This document shows positions 1-8,973 of a DNA stretch of 64,000 bases, in pieces. Source of the stretch: Candidatus Cohnella colombiensis (GTDB lineage Bacteria; Bacillota; Bacilli; Paenibacillales; Paenibacillaceae). The stretch lies in the NCBI GenBank assembly GCA_029203125.1, contig CP119317.1, positions 496,001 to 560,000 of the forward strand, read 5' to 3'. Numbering within the stretch: position 1 is the first letter of the stretch; every line of letters starts with the position of its first letter. The notes beneath the pieces were generated by a model. That model was not told the origin of the DNA. It was given only the letters and a program-made list of their open reading frames with translations, and did not search any database. The position numbers were made by a program, and so were the translations under genes.

Positions 1-936
1 GCAACGAGCTATACGGTGAAGCGAGCCACGACAAGTGGTGGAACGTATACGAATGTTGCGACAGGCGTAACGGCGACGAGCTACACGAATACAGGGCTGA
101 CGAATGGCACGACCTACTATTATGTGGTGAGTGCATCGAACAGCGCGGGTTCAAGTGGGAATTCCGCACAGGTCAGTGCGACGCCGAGCGCAGGGGTTAC
201 GATTCCAGCAGCACCGACAGGGTTGACTGCAACAGCGGGCAACGCTCAAGTCGCGTTGAGCTGGACTGCGTCTAGCGGAGCAACGAGCTATACGGTGAAG
301 CGAGCCACGACAAGTGGTGGAACGTATACGAATGTTGCGACAGGCGTAACGGCGACGAGCTACACGAATACAGGGCTGACGAATGGCACGACCTACTATT
401 ATGTGGTGAGTGCATCGAACAGCGCGGGTTCAAGTGGGAATTCCACGCAGGTTAGTGCGACGCCACAAGCGACTGTTGCGAGCAATTTGACGGTACAGTA
501 CAAAACGAACAGCTCCAGTGCAACCGCCAATCAGATTATGGCCCAGTTCAACATAAAGAATAGTGGCACGAGCGCGGTCAGTATGAGTACGCTCAAACTC
601 CGCTACTATTTCACGAAAGACAGTAGCTCAGCATTGAACTTCTGGAGTGATTATGCGCAGATAGGCAGTGGCAACGTTCAAGGAACGTTCGTAACGATGA
701 GCACGCCGAAGACGACTGCGGATACGTATTTGGAAATATCGTTTACCGCAGGTGCGGGCTCGATTGCTGCGAATGGACAAAGCGGCGAAATTCAATCGCG
801 CTTCGCGAAGACGGACTGGTCGAACTTCACCCTGACCAATGATTACTCCTACGACGGCACGAAAACTGCCTTCGTCGACTGGAGTAAAGTGACGCTGTAC
901 CAGAACGGAACACTCGTCTGGGGCATTGAACCGTAA
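1..936 (+). CDS. C-terminal part of a secreted glycoside hydrolase (FN3 repeats + CBM3), 5' end outside window
   Basis: The reading frame is open from base 1, so the catalytic part lies upstream of the window. What remains is the end of one FN3 module, one complete FN3 module (about 205-470) and a C-terminal CBM3 cellulose-binding module (about 480-933), starting with ATVASNLTVQYK and ending in TLVWGIEP. These modules are almost identical to those ending the next two genes, so the missing part is probably a cellulase or hemicellulase catalytic domain of the same secreted set. FN3 modules act as spacers and CBM3 binds crystalline cellulose. The next gene starts 29 bases downstream, so the two are probably co-transcribed. 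The catalytic family cannot be told from this window. Confidence 0.9.
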   Translation, partial: ATSYTVKRATTSGGTYTNVATGVTATSYTNTGLTNGTTYYYVVSASNSAGSSGNSAQVSATPSAGVTIPAAPTGLTATAGNAQVALSWTASSGATSYTVKRATTSGGTYTNVATGVTATSYTNTGLTNGTTYYYVVSASNSAGSSGNSTQVSATPQATVASNLTVQYKTNSSSATANQIMAQFNIKNSGTSAVSMSTLKLRYYFTKDSSSALNFWSDYAQIGSGNVQGTFVTMSTPKTTADTYLEISFTAGAGSIAANGQSGEIQSRFAKTDWSNFTLTNDYSYDGTKTAFVDWSKVTLYQNGTLVWGIEP

Positions 937-965
937 ATTATTTTTAATAAGGAGAGTGGACAGTA

Positions 966-3947
966 ATGGCGATATCTTTATCCAGAAAAGTGCTCATGTT
1001 CATCCTTGCTTTGGCATTGATTATGAGCGGGTATTTCTATTCGGGTATCATTCAGAGCGCTGCTGCAGCTACGCATGTCGTGAACCCATTCGTAGGTGCG
1101 ACAATGTATGTGAACCCTGATTATTCCGATTTGATCGATACATCGATCGCGCAAGTTAGCGATAGCTCGCTCATTGCGAAGATGCAGAAGGTCAAGACTT
1201 ATCCGACTGCGATCTGGTTAGATCGAATTGTGGCGATCCAAGGCGGCGCAGCAAATGGTGGCCGTAAAAGCTTGACGGAAACGATGGATGCTGTGTTGGC
1301 ACAAAGACAAGGCACCACACCGATCGCGGTTACATTCGTCATATATGACTTACCGGGACGGGATTGCCATGCTTTGGCATCGAATGGCGAACTACCATTG
1401 ACTGCGGCAGGACTGCAAACCTACAAGACACAGTATATTGATGCTATCGCCAGCGTGTTTGCTAACACGAAGTATCAGGATATTCGAATTGTTACAGTTA
1501 TTGAACCGGATTCCTTACCAAACCTTGTAACCAATTTGAGTGACCCGGCATGCGCAGCAGCGAATTCCACGAACATCTATCGCGATGCTACTCGATACGC
1601 ATTGGAGAAATTGCATGCGATCTCGAACGTATATACCTATATGGATATCGGGCACTCTGGTTGGTTGGGTTGGGACACGAATATGCAGCCTGCGATCGAT
1701 CTCTTCACAACTGTAGTGTCTGGTACAGCTGCTGGTCTTGCCAGCGTTGACGGCTTCATAACGAATACAGCAAATACGACTCCAACGCTTGAGCCCAACT
1801 TACCGGATTCGAACTTGAATATCGGCGGGCAACCTCTAAGATCTGCTAAATACTATGAATGGAACCCCCACTTCGACGAGGTTCACTTCACTGCTGCACT
1901 TTACTCGGGCTTCACTGCTAAGGGTTGGCCTAGCACGATTGGCTTCCTAATCGACACCTCCCGCAATGGATGGGGCGGTTCGGGTCGACCGACCAGCGCG
2001 AGCGGTTCTACTGTCGATGCCTATGCCGACTCGGGTCGTATAGACAAGCGTCTCCATCGTGGGAATTGGTGTAACCCGTACGGCGCAGGCATAGGTGAAC
2101 CGCCACAGGTAGCGCCTTCAGGCTATGCTTCCTCACACATTGACGCATTTGTATGGGTGAAACCTCCGGGCGAATCGGATGGCTCGAGCTCCCTCATCGC
2201 GAATGACGAAGGTAAAGGCTTCGACAGAATGTGCGATCCTACCTTCACGAACGTAAATGGGACTTTGACTGGGGCTTCACCTAACGCTCCAGTGTCGGGA
2301 CACTGGTTCCATTCTCAATTCGTGCAGCTCGTACAGAACGCTTACCCTGTCATTCCAGGGGGTAGCGGTACGCAAGCTCCGGCAGCACCGACAGGGTTGA
2401 CTGCAACAGCGGGCAATGCGCAAGTCGCGTTGAGCTGGACAGCTTCGAGCGGAGCAACGAGCTATACCGTTAAGCGTGCAACGACAAGTGGTGGAACGTA
2501 TACGAATGTAGCGACGGGCGTAACGGCGACGAGCTACACGAACACAGGGCTGACGAATGGCACGACCTACTATTATGTGGTGAGTGCATCGAACAGCGTG
2601 GGTTCAAGTGGGAATTCTGCACAGGTCAGTGCGACTCCGAGCGTAGGGGTTACGATTCCAGCAGCGCCAACTGGCTTAACCGCAACGGCGGGCAACGCTC
2701 AGGTCGCATTGAGCTGGACAGCTTCGAGTGGAGCAACGAGCTATACGGTGAAGCGCGCCACGACAAGTGGCGGAACGTACACGACTGTAGCGACGGGCGT
2801 AACGGCGACGAGCTACACGAATACAGGCTTAACGAATGGCACGACCTACTATTATGTGGTGAGTGCATCGAACAGTGCGGGTGAGAGTGCGAATTCCGCA
2901 CAGGTCAGTGCGACGCCGAGCGCAGGGGTTACGATTCCAGCAGCACCAACAGGGTTGACTGCAACAGCGGGCAATGCGCAAGTCGCGTTGAGCTGGACTG
3001 CGTCTAGCGGAGCAACGAGCTATACGGTGAAGCGCGCCACGACAAGTGGTGGAGCGTACACGACTGTAGCGACAGGCGTAACGGCGACGAGCTACACGAA
3101 TACAGGCTTAACGAATGGTACGACCTACTATTATGTGGTGAGTGCATCGAACAGTGCGGGTGAGAGTGCGAATTCCGCGCAGGTCAGCGCGACACCGACT
3201 GCAGGAGTAACGATTCCAGCAGCACCGACAGGGTTGACTGCAACAGCGGGCAATGCTCAAGTCGCGTTGAGCTGGACTGCGTCTAGCGGAGCAACGAGCT
3301 ATACGGTGAAGCGCGCCACGACAAGTGGTGGACCGTACACGACTGTAGCAACGGGCGTAACGGCGACGAGCTACACGAACACAGGGCTGACGAATGGTAC
3401 GACCTACTATTATGTGGTGAGTGCATCGAACAGCGCGGGTGAGAGTGCGAATTCTGCGCAGGTCAGCGCGACGCCGCAAGCGACTGTTGCGAGCAATTTG
3501 ACGGTACAGTACAAAACGAACAGCTCAGGCGCAACCGCCAATCAGATTATGGCCCAGTTCAACATAAAGAATAGTGGCACGAGCGCGGTCAGTATGAGTA
3601 CGCTCAAACTCCGCTACTACTTCACGAAAGACAGCAGCTCAGCATTTAGCTTCTGGAGCGATTACGCGCAGATAGGCAGTGGCAACGTTCAAGGAACGTT
3701 CGTAACGATGAGCACGCCGAAGACGACTGCGGATACGTATTTGGAAATATCGTTTACCGCAGGTGCGGGCTCGATTGCTGCGAATGGACAAAGCGGTGAA
3801 ATTCAATCGCGCTTCGCGAAGACGGACTGGTCGAACTTCACTCTGACCAATGACTACTCCTACGACGGTACGAAAACTGCTTTCATCGACTGGAGCAAGG
3901 TGACGCTGTACCAGAACGGAACACTCGTCTGGGGCACTGAACCGTAA
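966..3947 (+). CDS. Secreted GH6 cellobiohydrolase (exoglucanase) with four FN3 modules and a CBM3
   Basis: The 993-aa product hydrolyses beta-1,4 bonds in cellulose, probably releasing cellobiose from the non-reducing end as bacterial GH6 enzymes do. A signal peptide covers residues 1-35 (hydrophobic core, then QSAAAA). The GH6 domain runs from about 38 to 465. It contains YDLPGRDCHALASNGE, where D133 matches the catalytic acid of the family, and VIEPDSLPNLVTN at about 178-190. Four FN3 modules follow (about 473-838) and a CBM3 closes the protein (about 843-993). The ATG has AAGGAG 10 bases upstream. The FN3 and CBM3 DNA is nearly identical to that of the flanking genes, which suggests recent duplication or gene conversion. 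The family assignment is firm; endo versus exo activity is inferred from similarity to bacterial exoglucanases. Confidence 0.93.
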   Translation: MAISLSRKVLMFILALALIMSGYFYSGIIQSAAAATHVVNPFVGATMYVNPDYSDLIDTSIAQVSDSSLIAKMQKVKTYPTAIWLDRIVAIQGGAANGGRKSLTETMDAVLAQRQGTTPIAVTFVIYDLPGRDCHALASNGELPLTAAGLQTYKTQYIDAIASVFANTKYQDIRIVTVIEPDSLPNLVTNLSDPACAAANSTNIYRDATRYALEKLHAISNVYTYMDIGHSGWLGWDTNMQPAIDLFTTVVSGTAAGLASVDGFITNTANTTPTLEPNLPDSNLNIGGQPLRSAKYYEWNPHFDEVHFTAALYSGFTAKGWPSTIGFLIDTSRNGWGGSGRPTSASGSTVDAYADSGRIDKRLHRGNWCNPYGAGIGEPPQVAPSGYASSHIDAFVWVKPPGESDGSSSLIANDEGKGFDRMCDPTFTNVNGTLTGASPNAPVSGHWFHSQFVQLVQNAYPVIPGGSGTQAPAAPTGLTATAGNAQVALSWTASSGATSYTVKRATTSGGTYTNVATGVTATSYTNTGLTNGTTYYYVVSASNSVGSSGNSAQVSATPSVGVTIPAAPTGLTATAGNAQVALSWTASSGATSYTVKRATTSGGTYTTVATGVTATSYTNTGLTNGTTYYYVVSASNSAGESANSAQVSATPSAGVTIPAAPTGLTATAGNAQVALSWTASSGATSYTVKRATTSGGAYTTVATGVTATSYTNTGLTNGTTYYYVVSASNSAGESANSAQVSATPTAGVTIPAAPTGLTATAGNAQVALSWTASSGATSYTVKRATTSGGPYTTVATGVTATSYTNTGLTNGTTYYYVVSASNSAGESANSAQVSATPQATVASNLTVQYKTNSSGATANQIMAQFNIKNSGTSAVSMSTLKLRYYFTKDSSSAFSFWSDYAQIGSGNVQGTFVTMSTPKTTADTYLEISFTAGAGSIAANGQSGEIQSRFAKTDWSNFTLTNDYSYDGTKTAFIDWSKVTLYQNGTLVWGTEP

Positions 3948-4001
3948 CAACACCGGGAAACCCGGAACGGACAGGGGTATCCAATCGGATGCCCCTGTGT
4001 T
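3948..4001 (+). terminator. Strong stem-loops after the GH6 gene, terminator-like without a T tract
   Basis: ACAGGGGTATCC (3971-3982) pairs with GGATGCCCCTGT (3987-3998) across a 4-base loop. An outer CAACAC/GTGTTG stem and a small CCGGG/CCCGG hairpin enclose it. No T run follows, so it may be an mRNA-stabilising or partial termination structure between two cellulase genes rather than a full terminator. Confidence 0.55.
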
Positions 4002-4137
4002 GTCGGGAAGGGTTGAAGCAATTGAATGAGGAAGAGGGATCCACTTATTTCCATAAAAAAAGGATTCGTGTGTGCTCCAAACTAGTAATGTGATGAAATT
4101 CAGTCTTGCTTCGCGAACAATATTGAGGAGGGATAGT

Positions 4138-6315
4138 ATGATCCAACGTCTTCGAAGCCGGTTCTTAACAGCAATTATACTGGTAATTGCCTTGTTTTTT
4201 TCGTTTTATCCAATTGGCTCGAACACATCATCCGCCGCACCTGCCGGATTTGTGACAGCAAGCGGCGGGAAATTCATGCTCAATGGCAGCAGCTTCTACT
4301 TTGCCGGAACGAACAATTATTACATGCATTACAAATCCCAACTGATGGTTGACGATATTTATTCAAGTATGGTGTCGATGAACTTAAAGGTTCTTCGGCT
4401 TTGGGGATTTTTGGACGGCAATACTCAGGTAGGTGTCGATATGCAACCATCTCCGGGAGTGTACAGCGAATCTGGATTTGTCAAGATGGATTACGCCATT
4501 TATAAAGCCGGACAGTTGGGAATTAAGCTCGTCATCCCCTTCGTTAATAACTGGGATGACTTCGGAGGGATGAACCAGTATGTCAAATGGTTCAACGCGG
4601 GATCACATGATGCATTCTATACGAACGCGCAGGTAAAGCAAGCCTACAAAAATTACATTAATTATATGTTGAACCGGACGAACACGTACAACGGAATTAA
4701 ATACAAGGATGATCCGGCAATCATGACTTGGGAGCTGGCGAACGAGCCGCGTGCTCAATCAGACAGAACGGGCAATACGCTTGTCAACTGGGCAAGTGAA
4801 ATGAGTACGTACATTAAATCTCTGGATGCTAACCATTTGGTTGCTGTTGGAGATGAAGGGTTCTACAACAAGTCTGGGAATTCGGATTACCCTTACGGTG
4901 GAGGGGAAGGGGTCGACTGGCTTCGCCTAATTGCGCTACCCAACATTGATTACGGTACGTATCATCTGTATCCGAGCGGTTGGGGCGAAACCTCGCAATG
5001 GGGCAACCAATGGATAACGGATCATATCAACGATGGAGCGAGGGCTGGCAAGCCCGTCGTTCTGGAGGAATACGGGATTGCGGATCAATCCACGCGCGAC
5101 TCCGTCTATCAATCTTGGCTTGGGATCGTGAACCAGCTCGGCGGAGCAGGTAGTCAATTCTGGATCTTGACGGGCAAGGAGGACAACGGGCAGCTCTATC
5201 CGGATTATGATGGGTTCCGAATTGTTTATCCAAGTGCAACAGCGACGCTCATTTCCAATCATGCACAAGTCATGAATGCGAAAGGAGGCGGCACGACGCA
5301 AGTGCCAGCAGCGCCAACTGGCGTAACCGCAACGGCGGGCAATGCTCAGGTCGCGTTGAGCTGGACCGCGTCTAGCGGAGCGACGAGCTATACGGTGAAG
5401 CGAGCCACAACAAGTGGTGGAACGTATACGAATGTAGCGACGGGTGTAACGGCGACGAGCTACACGAATACAGGGCTGACGAATGGCACGACCTACTATT
5501 ATGTGGTGAGTGCATCGAACAGCGCGGGTTCAAGTGGGAATTCCGCACAGGTAAGTGCGACACCGACTGCAGGGGTTACGATTCCAGCAGCACCGACAGG
5601 GTTGACTGCAACAGCGGGCAACGCTCAGGTCGCGTTGAGCTGGACTGCGTCTAGCGGAGCGACGAGTTACACGGTGAAGCGAGCCACGACAAGTGGTGGA
5701 CCGTATACGAATGTAGCGACTGGCGTAACGGCGACGAGCTACACGAACACAGGGCTGACGAATGGCACGACCTACTATTATGTGGTGAGTGCATCGAACA
5801 GTGCGGGTTCAAGTGGGAATTCCGTGCAGGTTAGTGCGACGCCGCAAGCGACTGTTGCGAGCAATTTGACGGTACAGTACAAAACGAACAGCTCCAGCGC
5901 AACCGCCAATCAGATTATGGCTCAGTTCAACATAAAGAATAGCGGCACGAGCGCGGTCAGTATGAGTACGCTCAAACTCCGTTACTACTTCACCAAAGAC
6001 AGTAGCTCAGCATTGAGCTTCTGGAGCGATTACGCGCAGATAGGCAGTGGCAACGTTCAAGGAACGTTCGTAACGATGAGCACGCCAAAGACGACTGCGG
6101 ATACGTATTTGGAAATATCGTTTGCCACAGGTGCAGGCTCGATAGCTGCGAATGGACAAAGCGGCGAAATTCAATCGCGCTTCGCGAAGACGGATTGGTC
6201 GAACTTCACCCTGACCAATGATTACTCCTACGACGGCACGAAAACTGCCTTCGTCGACTGGAGTAAAGTGACGCTATACCAGAACGGAACACTCGTCTGG
6301 GGCACTGAACCGTAA
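4138..6315 (+). CDS. Secreted GH5 endo-beta-1,4-mannanase with two FN3 modules and a CBM3
   Basis: The 725-aa protein probably cleaves beta-1,4-mannan in plant cell walls. It has a signal peptide (about 1-33) and a GH5 (beta/alpha)8 domain at about 36-385. That domain carries TWELANEPR, with E203 as acid/base, and VLEEYG, with E311 as the probable nucleophile. The NYYMHYKSQ opening and WELANEPR motif are typical of GH5 mannanases. Two FN3 modules and a CBM3 follow, almost identical to those of the two upstream genes. I chose the ATG at 4138 because GAGGAGGGA lies just upstream; an in-frame start at 4072 lacks such a site and would precede the signal peptide. Substrate (mannan rather than cellulose) is inferred from the motif pattern. 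Confidence 0.88.
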   Translation: MIQRLRSRFLTAIILVIALFFSFYPIGSNTSSAAPAGFVTASGGKFMLNGSSFYFAGTNNYYMHYKSQLMVDDIYSSMVSMNLKVLRLWGFLDGNTQVGVDMQPSPGVYSESGFVKMDYAIYKAGQLGIKLVIPFVNNWDDFGGMNQYVKWFNAGSHDAFYTNAQVKQAYKNYINYMLNRTNTYNGIKYKDDPAIMTWELANEPRAQSDRTGNTLVNWASEMSTYIKSLDANHLVAVGDEGFYNKSGNSDYPYGGGEGVDWLRLIALPNIDYGTYHLYPSGWGETSQWGNQWITDHINDGARAGKPVVLEEYGIADQSTRDSVYQSWLGIVNQLGGAGSQFWILTGKEDNGQLYPDYDGFRIVYPSATATLISNHAQVMNAKGGGTTQVPAAPTGVTATAGNAQVALSWTASSGATSYTVKRATTSGGTYTNVATGVTATSYTNTGLTNGTTYYYVVSASNSAGSSGNSAQVSATPTAGVTIPAAPTGLTATAGNAQVALSWTASSGATSYTVKRATTSGGPYTNVATGVTATSYTNTGLTNGTTYYYVVSASNSAGSSGNSVQVSATPQATVASNLTVQYKTNSSSATANQIMAQFNIKNSGTSAVSMSTLKLRYYFTKDSSSALSFWSDYAQIGSGNVQGTFVTMSTPKTTADTYLEISFATGAGSIAANGQSGEIQSRFAKTDWSNFTLTNDYSYDGTKTAFVDWSKVTLYQNGTLVWGTEP

Positions 6316-6321
6316 TCTAAG

Positions 6322-6359
6322 CAACAAAGGGGCATTCTCTGTTGGAAGCTCTTTTGTTG
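6322..6359 (+). terminator. Probable terminator of the glycanase gene group
   Basis: CAACAAAGGGGC pairs imperfectly with GCTCTTTTGTTG directly after the mannanase stop codon. The stem carries a T-rich right arm. Confidence 0.5.
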
Positions 6360-6879
6360 ACTTGAATTCAGAGAGAGCGTCAGAGGTTCAAGGGTTTACC
6401 GATAACACAAATTGGTTAAATATGGTATAATAATAGAGGTAAGGGAGTGGGAGCGGCAAGTGAAGATCCAAACGAATGAAAGGGGGTGAAAATAATGAAC
6501 TGGTGAAAATGCGTCCGTGGCGACGTCTTAGATTCAATTCGCTGCCGTGCTTTTTCCCATAACTTCATGTTAATGGCTTGAACTTATTGTATTGTCTATC
6601 ATCTTAGAGATTCAGTTTAATTGTATATTTATGGATTAAAAGTAACGAAAATGCTATAAAAGTCACTCCAGTAGATAGACCGGATTCAACTTCCGTTTGT
6701 ACAATGAAGAAAGGGATAGCAACCGCATCTCGAGCTTCGAAGCGGTAATGAGCGTTACCTCCTAAGAACTGTTCTCCCAACCTGCCGCTATAGCAAGACT
6801 GCGTTTAGCCTCTATTCGGAATTGCTTCTACCCACACCACTGTTACTTCATCATATTCGGAGTACAAAGGAGTGTATAA
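6360..6879 (+). promoter_or_regulatory. Intergenic region with extended -10 promoter and a strong SD driving mini-ORFs
   Basis: This stretch of about 520 bases holds no full gene. TGGTATAAT at 6423-6431 is an extended -10 element. A very strong SD (AAAGGGGGTGA, near 6480-6489) is followed by a three-codon ORF, Met-Asn-Trp-stop (6495-6506). Two bases after that stop comes a 17-codon Arg-rich ORF (6509-6562, starting MRPWRRLRF). This looks like a translated leader, but its function is unknown. I see nothing I can name in 6563-6820. Confidence 0.4.
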
Positions 6880-6887
6880 ATGAGCAC

Positions 6888-7640
6888 ATGGACACTTCAA
6901 TCTCAGGAGATAGCTGGATATTACCTATTCAAGTTTCCGTACGGAGATGGCACATCCCTCTTACCGATCGAGAACGCAATCTGCTGGAATATGCCCTATG
7001 CAATGCTGCCGATGAATTGATCAGGTATACACTAGCGGGAGCGACAGTTCGCATTCGTCACGGAGTGGCAGTTGTGTTATTCGATTTGCTCGAACAGAAT
7101 CAGATTGTAACCGGATTGGAGCACCGCTGTCGGCAGTTGCGGAAGTTTGCAAAAACGTATTTATACGTAGATGTCGATATCAGCATCGGAGATACCGTAC
7201 CAATGCATGAGCTATCTCAACAGATAGCTGGCAGTGTGGAGGAGGACGTCGCTGATGCACAGGTTTCTACTCCGAGCGACCTACATCTTTTCTCGCGTGT
7301 GAGACAAGCTCGTCATTCAGAAGACGGTGTGATTCATCAAATTCTCAATTATGTGGAAGAGCATCTGCTCGACGAATTGACACGGGAGGATATTGCCCAA
7401 TACGTTCATTTTCACCCGGCATACCTGTCCCGATTTTTTCGTAAAAAAACCGGTTGGTCGCTTACTGAATATATCGTGCAAAAACGTATTGAGTACGCGA
7501 AGGAAATGCTGGCGCAGCCCAATCTGAAAATTGGCTACATCATGAATCACTTGGGTTATTATAACCTGTCCCATTTCACCCGTACTTTCAAGAAAACAAC
7601 CGGGTACACGCCACAGCAATATCGCAAAAGAAATCAATAA
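6888..7640 (+). CDS. AraC/XylS-family transcriptional regulator, possibly truncated or frameshifted at its N-terminus
   Basis: The C-terminal 100 residues are a clear double helix-turn-helix of the AraC family: LTREDIAQYVHFHPAYLSRF, then IGYIMNHLGYYNLSHFTRTF and TGYTPQQYR. The region before it (LTDRERNLLEYALCNAADEL) resembles the middle domain of YesN-type response regulators, but no receiver domain is present. The start is uncertain. The frame is open upstream to 6720 with a TTG at 6822 and an ATG at 6888, yet neither has an SD. The best SD (AAAGGAG, 6866-6872) serves an ATG at 6880 in another frame, giving a 46-codon ORF that ends at 7020. The gene may therefore be a decayed YesN-like regulator or be translationally coupled to a leader ORF. 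Target genes are unknown; the upstream glycanases are a guess from position. Confidence 0.7.
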   Translation: MDTSISGDSWILPIQVSVRRWHIPLTDRERNLLEYALCNAADELIRYTLAGATVRIRHGVAVVLFDLLEQNQIVTGLEHRCRQLRKFAKTYLYVDVDISIGDTVPMHELSQQIAGSVEEDVADAQVSTPSDLHLFSRVRQARHSEDGVIHQILNYVEEHLLDELTREDIAQYVHFHPAYLSRFFRKKTGWSLTEYIVQKRIEYAKEMLAQPNLKIGYIMNHLGYYNLSHFTRTFKKTTGYTPQQYRKRNQ

Positions 7641-7683
7641 AACAAGCACCCTTAGCCGCTTCATTGCGGAAAGGGTGCTTGTT
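7641..7683. terminator. Bidirectional intrinsic terminator between convergent genes
   Basis: AACAAGCACCCTT (7641-7653) and AAGGGTGCTTGTT (7671-7683) form a perfect 13-bp stem around a 17-base loop that itself contains CCGC/GCGG. It lies between the AraC gene (+) and the glucosyltransferase gene (-). Confidence 0.85.
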
Positions 7684-7697
7684 CACTATTATTCGAA

Positions 7698-8813
7698 CTA
7701 TTCCATCAGAGCGAGTACAGCCTCTGAGCACTTGGCAGGTTGATATTCCGCATTGCGAATGGCGAGCAGTGCATCGCGATGTTGATCTGCAGCATACGGT
7801 TCCTGTATGAGACGGAACCAGTGATCAATTGTTTCAATCGATGTCATCAACTCACCAAACCCATTTTTCACGAAGTAGTCGGCGTTTTCTTCCTCTTGTC
7901 CGGGAATTGGCTCGTAGAACAACATCGGTATTCCTTTCGCCATTCCTTCTGTACAAGTCATTCCGCCTGGCTTAGTCACAAGCAGATCGGAGACATCCAT
8001 CAGCTTATTAACCTCTTTGGTGTAACCAAGCACATGGATGTTCGGATGCTGGAAGCGTGGATCGGACAATAGTTTTTCACGATTTTTAATATTGCTTCCC
8101 AAACAAATAATGAGTTGGACATGATCTGCATAGGTGGACATGTGTTCCACAAGATGATCTCCATATAGCAGACCCCATCCACCTCCCATAATAAGTACGG
8201 TAGGCATATCTTTAAGATGGTATTGATCTATAATCTGTTCGCGATCTAGCGGGTACCAGAAATTAGGGTGAACGGGTATGCCAGTCACTTCGATGTTGTT
8301 TTCGCTAATGCCCATAGCCATCAGCTTATCACGAACAGCAGCAGTGCTTACAAGATAAGTATTCACTTCAGGGTTTGTCCATGTGGCATGTGCATCGTAG
8401 TCCGTAATTAGCGTATACAAAGGTACATCCAGCCCGAGTCGTTTAAGGCGACTGACTACCGTATTCGGGAACGGATGTGTGCAGACGATCGAGTCTGGCT
8501 TTAACTGACGTACAACATCGGAGACATGGTTATAAAATAGACGATGCAGAGCAAACTGCTTCATGCCGTTTAAGGATTTATGATATTGGCTACGATATAG
8601 CTTTCCTACTAGCTTAGGCTGCGAGCTGACCGTCTTTCGGTAGGCAGACAATATGAGTGGACCAATGACAGGATTTAAAAAGGTTCCTAGCTCGATAACT
8701 CGTGTTTGGATTTTAGGCGATAGTTGTCGCAACCCGACAGCGAGTGCATAAGCAGCCTGTGTATGTCCTGTACCGAAACCCTCGGAAAGCAGTAGAACTC
8801 TTTTTTTACGCAT
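7698..8813 (-). CDS. UgtP/MGDG-synthase-like diacylglycerol glycosyltransferase (GT28)
   Basis: The 371-aa protein belongs to the MGDG synthase/UgtP branch of GT28, which transfers sugars to diacylglycerol at the inner face of the membrane, giving glycolipids and the lipoteichoic acid anchor. The N-terminal domain shows the acceptor-binding pattern LLLSEGFGTGHTQAA and FxxHPF-like TCTHPFPN. The C-terminal nucleotide-sugar domain has LIMGGGWGLLYGD and VTKPGGMTCTEGMAKGIPM. I chose the ATG at 8813 because AGGGGA lies about 10 bases upstream; a GTG at 8831 overlaps that site. The gene is monocistronic and convergent with the AraC gene. Exact sugar and number of transfers cannot be read from sequence. 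Confidence 0.85.
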   Translation of the reverse strand: MRKKRVLLLSEGFGTGHTQAAYALAVGLRQLSPKIQTRVIELGTFLNPVIGPLILSAYRKTVSSQPKLVGKLYRSQYHKSLNGMKQFALHRLFYNHVSDVVRQLKPDSIVCTHPFPNTVVSRLKRLGLDVPLYTLITDYDAHATWTNPEVNTYLVSTAAVRDKLMAMGISENNIEVTGIPVHPNFWYPLDREQIIDQYHLKDMPTVLIMGGGWGLLYGDHLVEHMSTYADHVQLIICLGSNIKNREKLLSDPRFQHPNIHVLGYTKEVNKLMDVSDLLVTKPGGMTCTEGMAKGIPMLFYEPIPGQEEENADYFVKNGFGELMTSIETIDHWFRLIQEPYAADQHRDALLAIRNAEYQPAKCSEAVLALME

Positions 8814-8919
8814 TAGAGCAATTCCCCTCACTTTTCCTACTCTTCATATTACGCTTTAGATGAGTAACGAACAAGGCATCTTACCTAATATTCTGCTAAA
8901 AGATGAATAAAGACATAAA

Positions 8920-8952
8920 GACAACGGCTAGCATTATCGCTAACCGTCGTCT
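8920..8952 (-). terminator. Terminator of the SGNH hydrolase gene
   Basis: GACAACGGCTAGC pairs with GCTAACCGTCGTC around ATTATC just after the stop codon of the - strand gene. No long T run is present. Confidence 0.6.
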
Positions 8953-8973
8953 CATATAGGGATAGTTCGGATA

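Noticed and set aside
2650..3479. Antisense reading frames across the FN3 repeats (2650-2901, 3108-3479) and similar ones at 5372-5563
   Set aside because: They mirror the repeat composition of the real + strand gene and have no SD.
4072..4137. Extended N-terminus of the mannanase from 4072
   Set aside because: No SD, and it would place 22 polar residues before a normal signal peptide; ATG 4138 has GAGGAGGGA upstream.
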